Assembly: GCA_007115705.1 (NCBI GenBank)
Contig: QXEO01000247.1
Span: 12,714,253 to 12,778,252 of the forward strand
Length of the DNA stretch: 64,000 nt
From: Dactylis glomerata
Lineage: Eukaryota; Streptophyta; Magnoliopsida; Poales; Poaceae
Direction of reading: 5' to 3'
Position numbers and translations under genes: made by a program. Shown in pieces: positions 1 to 14,622 of the stretch (its first letter is position 1; the number at the start of each line of letters is the position of its first letter). The notes below the pieces were generated by a model. The model was not told where the DNA came from, did no database searches, and was given only the letters and a program-made list of their open reading frames with translations.

Positions 1-3000
1 GACTCGCGGTGCCATCGATGTCTGCCAGGTGGGGTGGGAACCATGGTTTGGTCATGGTTCTAGGGTCCCACACCCCCAGGGGACCTCCCTGTATTTTCCC
101 CTATTTTTCTGGTGTGCATTTCTTGTAGCCCAGTGCAAAAGTGGATTAAAAAGGATTTAGGGCAAAAATAATTCATTATATGGCAGCAGGCCGAGATAAT
201 TCCTAACCTCCTGGATTTGGCACCCCTGGTAGATCCCCCACCCATGAAAATTAGAGTGGTGATGTTTTGCACAGTGCCCTTGGTGGCCCCTTCACAAAAA
301 AACACCTATTTCGACCCCTCCGGGCACCTGAAAAATGGGAAATGCATTTTTTATGTGGAAACTGGAAAAACACTAGTTGCAAAAGTTGTTGGGAATGCAA
401 ATATGCACATCTCCACCAAAAATGGGACCATGGTTCCAAAGTTTGCTGTGGAACCTGCACAAACCATGGTCACCTTGCAAGGAAGACCAAGAGAACTCCT
501 GCCTGGAAGCATATCTCTGTGAGAGAGTCCACATATGAACCCTTGGGATGGCATGTTTGGTATTTTCCCTAGGTGATGCATCACTCACCATGACTCCATG
601 CACTATTTTCCATTTATTTGATTTTTCTGAATTCCCTAGGCCCCCCTCCGAGATCTAGGTCAGACTCGTGGTGCCATCGATGTCTGCCAGGTGGGGTGGG
701 AACCATGGTTTCGTCTTGGCTCTAGGGTCCCACACCCCCAGGGGACCTTCCTGTATTTTTCCCCTATTTTTCTGGTGTGCATTTCTTGTAGCCCCATTGC
801 AAAATTGGATTAAAAAGGATTTAGGGCAAAAATAATTCATTATATGGCAGGAGGCCAAGATAATTCCTAACCTCTTGGATTTGGCACCCCTGGTAGGTCC
901 CCCACCCATGAAAATTAGAGTGGTGATGTTTTGCAGACTGCCCCTGGTGGCCCCTTCACAAAAAAGCACCTATTTTGACCCCTCCGGCCACCTGAAAAAT
1001 GGGAAATACATTTTTTATGTGGAAACTGGAAAAACACTAGTTTCAAAAGTTGTTGGGAATGCAAAGATGTACATCTCCACCAAAAATGGGACCATGGTTC
1101 CACAGTTTGCTGTGGGACTTGCACAAACCATGGTCACCTTGCAAGGAAGACAAAGAGAACTCCTGCCTGGAAGCACCTATCTGTGAGAGAGTCCACATGT
1201 GAACCCTTGGGATGGCATGTTTGGTATTTTTCCTAGGTGATGCATCACTCACCATGACTCTATGCACTGTTTTTCCATTTATTTGATTTTTTTCTGAATT
1301 CCCTAGGCCCCCCTCCGAGATCTAGGTCAGACTCGCGGTGCCATCGATGTCTGCCAGGTGGGGTGGGAACCATGGTTTGGTCTTGGTTCTAGGGTCCCAC
1401 ACCCCCAGGGGACCTCCCTGTATTTTTCCTTTATTTTTCTGGTGTGCATTTCTTGTAGCCCTAGTGCAAAATTGGATTAGAAAGGATTTAGGGCAAAAAT
1501 AATTCATTATATGGCAGCAGGCCGAGATAATTCCTAACCTCCTGGATTTGGCACCCCTGGTAGATCCCCCACCCATGAAAATTAGAGTGGTGATGTTTTG
1601 CACAGTGCCCTTGGTGGCCCCTTCACAAAAAAAAACCTATTTCGACCCCTCCGGGCACCTGAAAAATGGGAAATGCATTTTTTATGTGGAAACTGGAAAA
1701 ACACTAGTTGCAAAAGTTGTTGGGAATGCAAATATGCACATCTCCACCAAAAATGGGACCATGGTTCCAAAGTTTGCTGTGGAACCTGCACAAACCATGG
1801 TCACCTTGCAAGGAAGACCAAGAGAACTCCTGCCTGGAAGCATATCTCTGTGAGAGAGTCCACATATGAACCCTTGGGATGGCATGTTTGGTATTTTCCC
1901 TAGGTGATGCATCACTCACCATGACTCCATGCACTATTTTTCCATTTATTTGATTTTTCTGAATTCCCTAGGCCCCCCTCCGAGATCTAGGTCAGACTCG
2001 TGGTGCCATCGATGTCTGCCAGGTGGGGTGGGAACCATGGTTTGGTCTTGGCTCTAGGGTCCCACACCCCCAGGGGACCTTCCTGTATTTTTCCCCTATT
2101 TTTCTGGTGTGCATTTCTTGTAGCCCCATTGCAAAATTGGATTAAAAAGGATTTAGGGCAAAAATAATTCATTATATGGCAGGAGGCCAAGATAATTCCT
2201 AACCTCTTGGATTTGGCACCCCTGGTAGGTCCCCCACCCATGAAAATTAGAGTGGTGATGTTTTGCAGACTGCCCCTGGTGGCCCCTTCACAAAAAAGCA
2301 CCTATTTTGACCCCTCCGGCCACCTGAAAAATGGGAAATACATTTTTTTATGTGGAAACTGGAAAAACACTAGTTTCAAAAGTTGTTGGGAATGCAAAGA
2401 TGTACATCTCCACCAAAAATGGGACCATGGTTCCACAGTTTGCTGTGGGACTTGCACAAACCATGGTCACCTTGCAAGGAAGACAAAGAGAACTCCTGCC
2501 TGGAAGCACCTATCTGTGAGAGAGTCCACATGTGAACCCTTGGGATGGCATGTTTGGTATTTTTCCTAGGTGATGCATCACTCACCATGACTCTATGCAC
2601 TGTTTTTCCATTTATTTGATTTTTTTCTGAATTCCCTAGGCCCCCCTCCGAGATCTAGGTCAGACTCTCGGTGCCATCGATGTCTGCCAGGTGGGGTGGG
2701 AACCATGGTTTGGTCTTGGTTCTAGGGTCCCACACCCCCAGGGGACCTCCCTGTATTTTTCCTTTATTTTTCTGGTGTGCATTTCTTGTAGCCCTAGTGC
2801 AAAATTGGATTAGAAAGGATTTAGGGCAAAAATAATTCATTATATGGCAGCAGGCCGAGATAATTCCTAACCTCCTGGATTTGGCACCCATGGTAGGTCC
2901 CCCACCCAAGAAAATTAGAGTGCTTATATTTTGCACAGTGCCCTTGGTGGCCCCTTCACAAAAAGCACCTGTTTCGACCCCTCCGGGCACCTAAAAAATG

Positions 3001-6000
3001 GGAAATGCATTTTTTATGTGGAAACTGGAAAAACACTAGTTGCAAAAGTTGTTGGGAATGCAAAGATGCACATCTCCACCAAAAATGGGACCATGGTTCC
3101 AAAGTTTGCTGTGGAACTTGCACAAACCATGGTCACCTTGCAAGGAAGACCAAGAGAACTCCTGCCTGGAAGCACCTCTCTGTGAGAGAGTCCACATGTG
3201 CACCCTTGGGATGGCATGTTTGGTATTTTTCCTAGGTGATGCATCACTCACCATGACTCCATGCACAGTTTTGCCATTTATTTGATTTTTTCTGAATTCC
3301 CTAGGCCCCCCTCCGAGATCTAGGTCAGACTCGCGGTGCCATCGATGTCTGCCAGGTGGGGCGGGAACCATGGTTTGGTCTTGATTCTAGGGTCCCACAC
3401 CCCCAGGGGACCTCCCTGTATTTCCCCTATTTTTCTGGTGTGCATTTCTTGTAGCCCCAGTGCAAAATTGGATTAAAAAGGATTTACGGCCAAAATAATT
3501 CATTATATGGCAGCATGCCGAGATAATTCCTAACCTCCTGGATTTGGCACCCCTGGTAGGTCCCCTACCCATGAAAATTAGAGTGGTGATGTTTTGCACA
3601 CTGCCCTTGGTGGCCCCTTCACAAAAAAGCACTTGTTTCGACCCCTCCGAGCACCTGAAAAATGGGAAATGCATTTATTATGTGGAAACTGGAAAAACAC
3701 TAGTTGCAAAAGTTGTTGGGAATGCAAAGATGCACATCTCCACCAAAAATGGGACCATGGTTCCAAAGTTTGCTGTGGAAATTGCACAAACCATGGTCAC
3801 CTTGCAAGGAAGACCAAGAGAACTCCTGCCTGGAAGCACCTCTCTGTGAGAGAGTCCACATGTGAACCCTTGGGATGGCATGTTTCGTATTTTTCCTAGC
3901 TGATGCATCACTCACCATGACTCCATGCACTATTTTTTCCATTTATTTGATTTTTCCGAATTCCCTAGGCCCCCCTCCGAGATCTAGGTCAGACTCGCGG
4001 TGCCATCGATGTCTGCCAGGTGGGGTGGGAACCATGGTTTGGTCTTGGTTCTAGGGTCCCACACCCCCAGGGGACCTCCCTGTATTTTTCCCCTATTTTC
4101 TGGTGTGCATTTGTTGTAGCCCCAGTGCAAAATTGGATTAAAAAGGATTTAGGGCAAAAATAATTCATTATATGGCAGGAGGCCAAGATAATTCCTAACC
4201 TCCTGGATTTGGCACCCCTGGTAGGTCCCCCGCCCATGAAAATTAGAGTGGTGATGTTTTGCACAATGCCCTTGGTGTCCCCTTCACAAAAAAGCACCTG
4301 TTTTGACCCCTCCGGCCACCTGAAAAATGGGAAATGCATTTTTTATGTGGAAACTGGAAAAACACTAGTTGCAAAAGTTGTTGGGAATGCAAAGATGCAC
4401 ATCTCCACCAGAAATGGGACCATGGTTCCACAGTTTGCAGTGGGACTTGCACAAACCATGGTCACCTTGCAAGGAAGACAAAGAGAACTCCTGCCTGGAA
4501 GCACCTCTCTGTGAGAGAGTCCACGTGTGAACCCTTGGGATGGCATGTTTGGTATTTTTCCTAGGTGATGCATCACTCACCATGACTCCATGCACTATTT
4601 TTCCATTTATTTGATTTTTTCTGAATTCCCTAGGCCCCCCTCCGAGATCTAGGTCAGACTCGCGGTGCCATCGATGTCTGCCAGGTGGGGTGGGAACCAT
4701 GGTTTGGTCTTGGTTCTAGGATCCCACACCCCCAGGGGACCTCCCTGTATTTTTCCCCCATTTTTCTGGTGTGCATTTCTTGTAGCCCCAGTGCAAAATT
4801 GGATTAAAATGGATTTAGGGAAAAAATAATTAATTATATGGCAGCATGCCGAGATAATTCCTAACCTCCTGGATTTGGCACCCCTGGTAGGTTCCCCACC
4901 CATGAAAATTAGAGTGGTGATATTTTCCACACTGCCCTTGGTGGCCCCTTCACAAAAAAGCACCTGTTTCGACCCCTCCGGGCAGCTGAAAAATGGGAAA
5001 TGCATTTTTTATTTGAAAACTGGAAAAACACTAGTTGCAAAAGTTGTTGAGAATGCAAAGATGCACATCTCCACCAAAAATGGGACCATGGTTCCAAAGT
5101 TTGCTGTGGAACTTGCACAAACCATTGTCACTTTGCAAGGAAGACCAAGAGAACTCCTGCCTCGAAGCACCTCTCTGGGAGAGAGTCCACATGTGAACCC
5201 TTGGGATGGCATGTTTGGTATTTTCCCTAGGTGATGCATCACTCACCATGACTCCATGCACTATTTTTCCATTCATTTGATTTTTTCTGAATTCCCTAGG
5301 CCCCCCTCCGAGATCTAGGTCAGACTCGCGGTGCCATCGATGTCTGCCAGGTGGGATGGGAACCAAGGTTTGGTCTTGGTTCTAGGGTCCCACACCCCCA
5401 GGCGACCTCCCTGTATTTTTCCCCTATTTTTCTGGTGTGCATTTTTTGTAGCCCCAGTGCAAAATTGGATTAAAAAGGATTTAGGGTAAAAATAATTCAT
5501 TATATGGCAGCAGGCCGAGATAATTCCTAACTGCCTGGATTTGGCACCCCTGGTAGGTCCCCCACCCATGAAAATTAGAGTGGTGATGTTTTGCACACTG
5601 CCCTTGGTGGCCCCATCACAAAAAAAGCACCTGTTTCGACCCCTCCGGGCACCTGAAAAATGGGAAATGCATTTTTGATGTGGAAACTAGAAAAACACTA
5701 GTTGCAAAAGTTGTTGGAAATGCAAAGATGCACATCTCCAGCAAAAATGGGACCATGGTTCCACAGTTTGCTGTGGAACTTGCACAAACCATGGTCACCT
5801 TGCAAGGAAGACCAAGAGAACTCCTGCCTGGAAGCACCTCTCAGTGAGAGAGTCCACATGTGCACCCTTGGGATGGCATGTTTGGTATTTTTCCTAGGTG
5901 ATGCATCACTCACCATGACTCCATGCACTGTTTTTTCATTTATTTGATTTTTTCTGAATTCCTTAGGCCCCCCTCCGAAATCTAGGCCAGACTCGCGGTG

Positions 6001-6896
6001 CCATCGATGTCTGCCAGGTGGGGCGGGAACCATGGTTTGGTGTTGGTTCTAGGGTCCCACACCCCCAGGGGACCTCCCTGTATTTTTCCCCTATTTTTCT
6101 GGTGTGCATTTCTTGTAGCCCCAGTGCAAAATTGGATTAAAAGGATTTAGGGCAAAAATAATTCATTATATGGCAGCAGGCCGAGATAATTCCTAACCTC
6201 CTGGATTTGGCACCCCTGGTAGGTCCCCCACCCATGAAAATTAGAGTGGTGATGTTTTGCACACTGCCCTTGGTGGCCCCTTCACAAAAAACACCTATTT
6301 CGACCCCTCCGGCCACGTGAAAAATGGGAAATGCATTTTTTTAATGTGGAAACTGGAAAAACACTAGTTGCAAAAGTTGTTGGGAATGCTAAGATGCACA
6401 TCTCCACCAAAAATGGGACCATGGTTATAAAGTTTGCTGTGGAACTTGCACAAACCATGGTCACCTTGCAAGGTAGACCAAGAGAACTCCTGCCTGGAAG
6501 CACCTCTCTGTGAGAGAGTCCACATCTGAACCCTTGGGATGGCATGTTTGGTATTTTTCCTAGGTGATGCATCACTCACCATGACTCCATGCACTATTTT
6601 TCCATTTATTTGATTTTTTCTGAATTCCCTAGGCCCCCTTCCGAGATCTAGGTCAGACTCGCGGTGCCATCGATGTCTGCCAGGTGGGTGGGAACCATGG
6701 TTTGGTCTTGGTTCTAGGGTCCCACACCCCAGGGGACCTTCCTGTATTTTTCCCCTATTTTTCTGGTGTGCATTTCTTGTAGCCCTAGTGCAAAATTGGA
6801 TTAAAAAGGATTTAGGGCAAAAATAATTCATTATATGGCAGCAGGCCGAGATAATTCCTAACCTCCTGGATTTGGCACCCCTGGTAGGTCCCCCAC
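1..6896. repeat. Tandem satellite array, ~666 bp unit, left block
   Basis: Head-to-tail repeats. The landmark GACTCGCGGTGCCATCGATG (or a close variant) begins at 1, 663, 1330, 1995, 2663, 3328, 3992, 4657, 5323, 5990 and 6656, so units are 662-668 bp. About 10.4 copies lie here before the sirevirus insertion at 6897. Each unit has conserved blocks such as CATGTTTGGTATTTTTCC, CTTGTAGCCC and GGGACCATGGTTCC. The many 60-120 codon open frames occur on both strands in every copy and drift by indels, so they are not genes. I cannot assign the unit to a named Triticeae satellite. Confidence 0.95.
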
Positions 6897-8503
6897 TGAA
6901 AGAGCATGGAGCCCCCATGTGTGGTTTTGGTAATTAATGACAATCCCTATGGACTAATGGTTGCATTGAGTTATATTTGTAGGACTTGTCCATAGATGAT
7001 GCTTGAACCATTTGTTGGTTTCAAGGTTGTATGAAGATGGAAATAAAGAAGGTTTTGTGATGACCAAGGTGTTATTCAAGGAGTGATCTAAAGTCGGTCA
7101 TAAGAGAGTTGAGCCTATATCAAGTGTGTCTTGAAGAATAAGATTGAGTGAGCTCTCATGTGAATCTTCAAGACACCATCATTGTGGAGAAAGAAGAGTT
7201 GATTCGAGAATTGATCAAGCCGAAGCGCAAGTTCAAGATGGAATCTAGAAGAGATCATATGCTTGAAGCTTGCCATATATATTGTGATCATGGATAAGTG
7301 AAGATATGCTTAAAGAGAGTCTTTCCCATAGTGGTGTATGGGGGAGCAATTCGCAAGACTTCACCAAGCAATCAAGATTAAGAAAGGTGTTCCAACTTGA
7401 GGAAGACAAGATAGTCATAATCTAGCTCAAGTGGAATGAGCAAGGAAAAGGTATGTTCTTGATAGGGTTTCTTTCTTACCGGTCTCATAGTGTTAGTTGT
7501 GAGACCGGGTTATAGGATCGGCAGCCGTACTATCAAGAGGGGCTCTCGAGTGAGTAACTTAGTCGTATCGTTCGGAGAGAGCTCAAACCTTTCCATTCTT
7601 GGCATCATCTTTCTTGGTTCTTATTTGGCTTTTATCCATGTGAGGTTCTAGAGATTGTGGTTATTTCCATGACAAGCTCTAGCTCATCAAAAACGGATTT
7701 TGCATGAAACACTTATTGAGTTTTTGGTGTTTGGAGGTTTTACTGGTTCGTCTTTGAAGAGAGGTCAAACCTCTCATCATTTGGTTTTATACTCCCTTGT
7801 TGGACTATGATGTTTCTATGCATATACTTGTAGAGCTCGTTGTTGTGATTCCAACGAGCTCAAGATCATCAAAAATGGAGTTCGGATGCTCAAGTTATTG
7901 TCATTTTCGTGTTGGTGTTCCTGCCAGTTTTTGGGTGGCCGGAGTCTCCGGCCCGAGACGCAAAGTCTCCGGCCCAACTCTGGCCTGGCACCTGATTCGT
8001 CCGTCCTGAGGCCCCCAAATGACCCCGGGGCACCGGAGACTCCGGCTCCCAAGGCCGGAGACTCCGGGGTAAGTGCCCAGCAACGGCTAGTTTTCATGGG
8101 GGACCTATAAAAGGCCCCCTTCTTCTTCCTTGGGCTGGTGGCTTCCTATTCTCTCTCTCCTCCATTGTTGACCTTGAAGCTTTGCTCTCTCTCCCTCTCC
8201 CTCCCATGATTTTTGCATCTTCTTAAGGGAAAAGAGAGAGGAGATCTAGATCTATCTTTCCACCAATCAAAATCTCCTCTAAGTGAGGGGAACCTATTGG
8301 ATCTAGATCTTGGAGTTCTTTGTGGATTTCATTTGTTCTTCCTCTCATATTCCTCCATAGCATTTGTTGCTTTGGTAGAATTTGGGAGAGAAGGATTTGA
8401 GCACTTTGTGTGCTCTTGCCATTGCATTTGGTGCATCAGTTTGAGTTCTCCTCGGAGATTCGGGTAAGTGGAAGTTGTGAGCTTATTACTCTTGGGTTCT
8501 TGG

Positions 8504-10228
8504 TGAAGGAAATATGCCCTAGAGGCAATAATAATATTGTTATTATCATATTTCTTGTTCATGATAATGTTTATACTCCATGCTATAATTGTATTAAGCG
8601 GAAACATTAATACTTGTGTGGTTTATGAACAACACCGTGTCCCTAGTACGCCTCTACTAGACTAGCTCATTGATTAATGATGGTTAAGGTTTCCTAACCA
8701 TAGACATGAGTTGTCAATTAATAATGAGATCATATCATTAGGAGAATGATGTGATGGACAGACCCAAATAAAGCAGAGCAATTAGATCGTGTCATCGTGT
8801 TCATCTTTGCGAAGCTTTTCTTATGTCATGTATTGTATTCCTTAGACCATGAGATAATACAACTCCCTAGTATCGGAAGAAAGCTTTGAGGTCATCAAAC
8901 GTCATCCTATGTGAGGGTGATAATAAAGGTGTCTCTCAGGTGATCGGAAAGTATTTGTTGGGTTGTATGTATCGAGATGGAATTTGTCCCTCCCAAGTCG
9001 GAGAGATATACTTCGGGCCCACTCGGTAATCGATATCAACACCGCTTGCAAGCATGTGGTTAAGGAGTTAATCACGAAGTGATATCGGATTACGGAACGA
9101 GTAAAGTACTTGCTGTGAACGAGATTGAACTAGGTATGGCGATACCGACGATCAAATCTCGGGCGAGTAAAATATCGTGTGACGAAGGGAATACATATAC
9201 GGGATTAATTGAATCCTGACATCGTGGTTCATCCGATATGATCATCGATGAATATGTGGGAGTCAATATGGGTTTCCAGATCCCGCTATTGATTATTGAT
9301 AGAAGATCATGTCTGCATATTCTCGAACCCGTAGGGTCACACACTTAACGTGCATCGACGCTAGGATAGAATGGATAATTGGTTTATGAGTTTTAGTTCG
9401 GAGTCTCGGATGAGATCCAGGACGTCACGAGAGGTTCCGGAATGGTCCGGAGAATAAGATTCATATAAAGGAAAGCAGTTTTTGGATTCCGGAAAGGTTT
9501 CGGAGTTTATCGGTATTGTACCGGAAGGTTCTAGAAGGTTCCGGAGTGGGACCAACGTGGGCCCACTTGACGGAGGCCTGCGTGGGCCTAAGGGGAAGTG
9601 CCCTGGCCGCCTTGGGCCAGGTGCACAAGGCCCCTAAGGCCCAGCCGGCCAAGCCCAAGGGGAAACCCTAAAGGAATCTTCAAATAAGGAAGGGGGGGAA
9701 ACTTGCCCCCCACTCTTCCTTATCCAAGTCGGCTAGGGATTGGAGGAGGGACCAAGCTGGCCGCCCAGCCCCCCATATAAGGGGGGCAGGGGCGCAGCCC
9801 TCCCTCACCCCAAGACCCAAACCCTAGCCGCCCCTGCTGCCCTCCCTCTCTCTCTCTCGCGACTGCGCGTAGGCGAAGCCCTGCCGCAGAAACTCTCCAC
9901 CATAAGCACCACGCCGTCGTGCTGCTGATCCAATCTATCTCTCCACCATACTTGCTGGACCAAGGAAGGTGGAGACGTCGCTGCACCGCACGTGTGCAAC
10001 TCTCGGAGGCGCCGCCACTTGCGGCGTAGGATCAGATCGGATCGCGAGGAGGAGAAGGCGAGTACGACTACGTCAACCACGTTCTCTTGAACGTTTCCGC
10101 TGTGCGAATCTTCAAGGGTATGAAGATTTCATCTACCTCTCTCGTTGATTGCATCTCCTAGATTAGATCTTGGCTTTCTTGTTCGTTGCGTAGGAAAATT
10201 TTTGTTTACTATGCTACGAAACCCTTCA
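8504..10228 (+). repeat. 5' LTR of inner Copia element
   Basis: It is bounded by TSD CTTGG on the left and the primer site on the right. A TATA-like CATATAAGGGGG lies at about 9773. It is nearly identical to 15186-16911. Confidence 0.95.
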
Positions 10229-10229
10229 T

Positions 10230-10241
10230 TGGTATCAGAGC
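10230..10241 (+). other. Primer binding site of inner Copia (initiator Met tRNA)
   Basis: TGGTATCAGAGC lies two bases after the LTR end. This is the complement of the 3' end of plant initiator methionine tRNA, the usual Copia primer. Confidence 0.9.
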
Positions 10242-13200
10242 TAGATCTATGCGTAGATGTGTTTCACGAGTAGAACGCAACATGCTTGTTGCGGGCGTTG
10301 ATGTTTTCTGTTGCAAACCTCTTGTTGTGTATCTCTTATGGCGCGGTATAGTGAGATCGAAGCGGTCCAGGCCAACTTTACGCGACCGCGTTCGCGAGAC
10401 CGGCTCCGCACTTGACGTGTGGCTTGTTCCACACATGCGGCTGGTGGATGCCAGTTTCTCTCACTATAGTAGTCATGGGACTTACATCGGATGTTAGCAA
10501 CCATAATATCACCGTTGTGGCTTTTCGTAGGTAAGAATCGTTCTTAGCTTGCTACTCCCATAAGCCACGTAAAACATGCAACAACAAAGTAGAGGCGTCT
10601 AACTTGTTTTTGCAGGGAGTGTTTTGTGATATGGTATGGCCACAAGATGTGATGTGATATATGTGATGTATGCGATGATCATGTTTTGTAATCTTTCACG
10701 ACTTGCATGTCGATGAGTTCACAACCGGCAGGAGCCATATGGTTGTCTTTATAATTGTGTATGACCTGCGTGTCAACTTCTTATACGCCATGTAATAGCT
10801 TTACTTTATCGCTAAGTAGTTAGCAATAGTTGTAGTTGCTATTCGTGGTGGAGGCAATCATGGTGGAGTGATGGAGATCATGCCGGTGCGCACAAGATGG
10901 AGATCATGGCGCGGAGATTGGCTATACCATGTCACATAAAATTATATGCATGTGATGTTTATCCTTTTATGTATCTTATTATGCTTAGATCGCGACGGTA
11001 GCATTATAAGATGATTCCTCATTTAAAGATCAAGATAAAATTGTGTTCTCCCCTCGTATGCGCCGTTGCGAAAGTTCGTCGTGTTCAAGCATCTCGTGAT
11101 GATCGGGTGCTATAAACTCTACGTTCACATACAACGGGTGCAAGCCAGTATTTGCACATGCGGAGATACTTGGGTTTGACTTGACGAGCCTAGCATGTAC
11201 AGACATGGCCTCGGAACACACGGACCGAAAGGTCAAGCATGAGTCATATGGATGATATGATCAACATGTTGATGTTCACCATTAAAGCTACATCATTCAC
11301 GTGATGATCGGTCTCGGTGTAGTGAATTTGGATCATGCTTCACTAAACAACTTTGAGGGATGTTGAATTTAGTGGGAGTTCATTAGTAATTTGATTAACT
11401 TGAACTAATTATCTTGAACTAAATCTTGTTGTATTTGCATAAGTCGTTGTAGTCTTTGGCACCGTTTCCCACCGACACTTAGCTTAAATTGAGTTAAAAG
11501 AAACTATAGAATTCTGGATAATCTTTTTTGGTCTAGTGCCGTTTAGTTAGAATGTCAAGACTAAAGATTAAGTCCTATTGCAAACTTTAGCAAATCTTGC
11601 TTGCTTCATACGATTTAATAAATTGTATTAATCTAAGAGCAACGATTCAAGTTTAGTATCTAAAGATCATATGTTTGCCTTCATGATAAATTGATCTTCA
11701 AAATTGTTTGAGAATCAAAATGATCATCAAGCTGAAAGAATTGTTTCAGAAACAAATAAGAAGTGAAAGATATTTGATATCTAAAGACTTTGATTGTTTG
11801 CAAAATGATGAAGTATAATTTAGTAAAAGAACATATGCTCATATTGTATGACTATGTGCGAAGATTGAAGATGCTAGGCATCCCGATCACCCAAAAGTTT
11901 GGGAACTAATATTATACTTGCATTCATCCTTATAAGCTATAGTAGTTTCATCATGAAAGATGTCATGATAGGATGAATGAAAAGGTATTGGCTAAATGGT
12001 TTTGCTATACCAAAAGAATACTAAAGAATGGAATCTGGAAGAATACCAATCATATGATGATGGCGATCCACTTCAAAGTGCAAAATCCAAGGCTATTAGT
12101 ATTTGACTAGCATCCTTTGGACTATGTGTCAAATGATTGATGCCACTATTGATGTCGATAGATTCTTCTAAATAGAGAGGAAATGCTAAATAGGATCTGC
12201 AAAATATTTGGTAGAAAAGTAAAAGACTGGAAAATTCCATCTCAGGTATATAAATGATATACATGTTATAGATGTATTCTTTGCTAGTACATAATTCTTG
12301 GGTATTGGATACTAGATTGTTGGTATGAAATGTCATACAAAACAATAATACAAGAACTATGATGGCCTAAGTAACTAGTAAAAGAATATGGTAATGATGC
12401 ATGTCGAGATACAAATAAAAGTGTTATTGTGCTTCTCGTCGACATCAAACCTAGCCTTCAAGATATTTCATGAACTTAATAATTGTTATTTTGTTCTGGT
12501 ATTATGAGAGCAATGGTTGTTCAAATTATTACCGTCTTCCATAATCGATGGATAGATTATTATTATCTTGTTGGTGAAATAGACATTTATAACACTGATG
12601 CTAAAGGTTGCAAGACAAAACAAATTTCACTTATATGTGACACCGCCGTTTAAGTCATATTGGAAACAAAACATGAAAGAAATTCTATATTGATAGATTT
12701 TCGAGTCATTTGATTTTGAATTGATTGACGCTTGTGAAACTTTTCCTAAAGATGATTAAACTCCGTTCATGGGCCATGGACAGAACAAGTGACTAACTAA
12801 ATGGCGATCATACATGTTGATGTATGTAGTCCATGGTGTGAAGTCAATCATGGTGTATTTTCTATTTCATCAATGACTCGAATAGATGTATGGTATATCT
12901 GCTTGATGAGATAGAAGTATGAAACAATTGAAATTGTTCAGTTTATGAAGTGAAAATTGTTGTAACAAGAATATTCAAATAGCATGATTAGATCATAAAG
13001 AAGAATATTTGAGTTACAAGTTTAGCAAACATCTAAGAGTTAGAGGAATTGTTCCACAAACTTGCATCATGATAGACACCATATGAGTATGGAGTTTTTG
13101 ATGGATATAATCAAACCTTGTTTGACATGGTTAGATCAATGATGAAATAAACTACCAATATAATTTGTGGATTATGCTTTAAAGACTACCGCTTTTCACT

Positions 13201-14622
13201 AAATAGAGCACCATCATAATCCGCTGAAATGACACCATACAAGTTATAGTTGTCTTTTCTTGAATTTTGGTATGCAAGGCATATGTGTAAAATGTTTACA
13301 ACCAAAATTGGATTAGTAAGTTTTTGTAGGTTATCCCAAAGAAAGTCGATGGGTATTCCTTCTACTATGAACCCAAACACATAGTGATTGTCACTAAAAG
13401 AAGTGAATTTCTTATGAAGGAGTTTTTCGCGAAAGGTTTAAGTGGGAGGAAGATAGAACTTGATGAGGTTATTGAATCTGAGCAAGATAATCAGAGTAGC
13501 GCAGCACCAGAAAAATGTTCTGGAAGCGGCAACTACATTCATAGCTCACGCGTCTACAATATGTTGTAGTCACGACATCGAAGTTCCTATTTAACCAAGT
13601 TGGTCGTAATCAAATAGCAAGATTTGAGGACGAGATATTATTAGATAATAGTAACCAACAATATACAAAGAAGCGATGATGGGCCCTGACTTCGTCATAT
13701 GAATTATTCTAGCAACAATTACATATTGAGATATGATAGTTGAATAAACGAAACAACGTTCCTCTACTGGAATGCACACCAAGGACGTGTATCTGACACG
13801 ACCCAATGGGTTTTGTTGATTCAAAGGTTGCTAGATATGTATGCAAACTTCTATGGTAGAAGAAAGCATAGCGAAGTTGGAATCTTCAATGATGAAAATG
13901 TTAAAGTGTTAATTTCATCAAGATATTTGAAGGTGCTTGTATTACAAGAAAGTAAGTGGGAGCGCTAAGACATATTTCTAATGCTTTATGTAGATGACAT
14001 ATCGTTCATTAGAAATTATGTGTTTTTCTTGATATTGTTAAGTTTTCATTAAAATTAGTTTTTGATGAAAGACTTAGGTAAAACCAGAATATTAAGCATC
14101 AATGTCTATACAGATAGATTGAGGCGTTAATATAGTTTTGCCAGAGTACATAGATGAAATATTGAATTTGTTCAATATGGAAACAATAAGAATGGTTCTT
14201 GTTGCATGGAAGAGGTTGGAGCAAGAATCAATTGTTTTGACACTTGATGAGTGAAACCACAAGAATGATTTTATCAATCTTGTATACCATGATATGTAGA
14301 TCCAGATGTGTCCAATGCTCTAAAGGTTATAGCATTTATATGATGATCGTTGGACAATAGTAAAGATATTCTTATGCACTTTTGAAGAAGTAAGAATATG
14401 TTCTGTATGCAGAAGTGACAAATGGTTCATTGCAATGAGTTACATTGGCTTTGTCACACATACAAGTAAAATTTTATCTCAATTTTAAGCTATTTGTTTT
14501 GAGTTAGAAGGTGGCATAATAAGATGGAAGAAAGTTCCATGATAACTTGGATGAGTTCCAATGTTAATATTGTGGCGGACACTGCAACGAGGGCTAAGTA
14601 TATAATCGCTTTAGAAGTGGCA

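Noticed and set aside
1..6896. Dozens of 60-184 codon ORFs in the satellite on both strands
   Set aside because: They recur in every repeat unit, change frame with small indels, and overlap on opposite strands; the long frame at 6364-6918 simply crosses a unit boundary into the sirevirus LTR.
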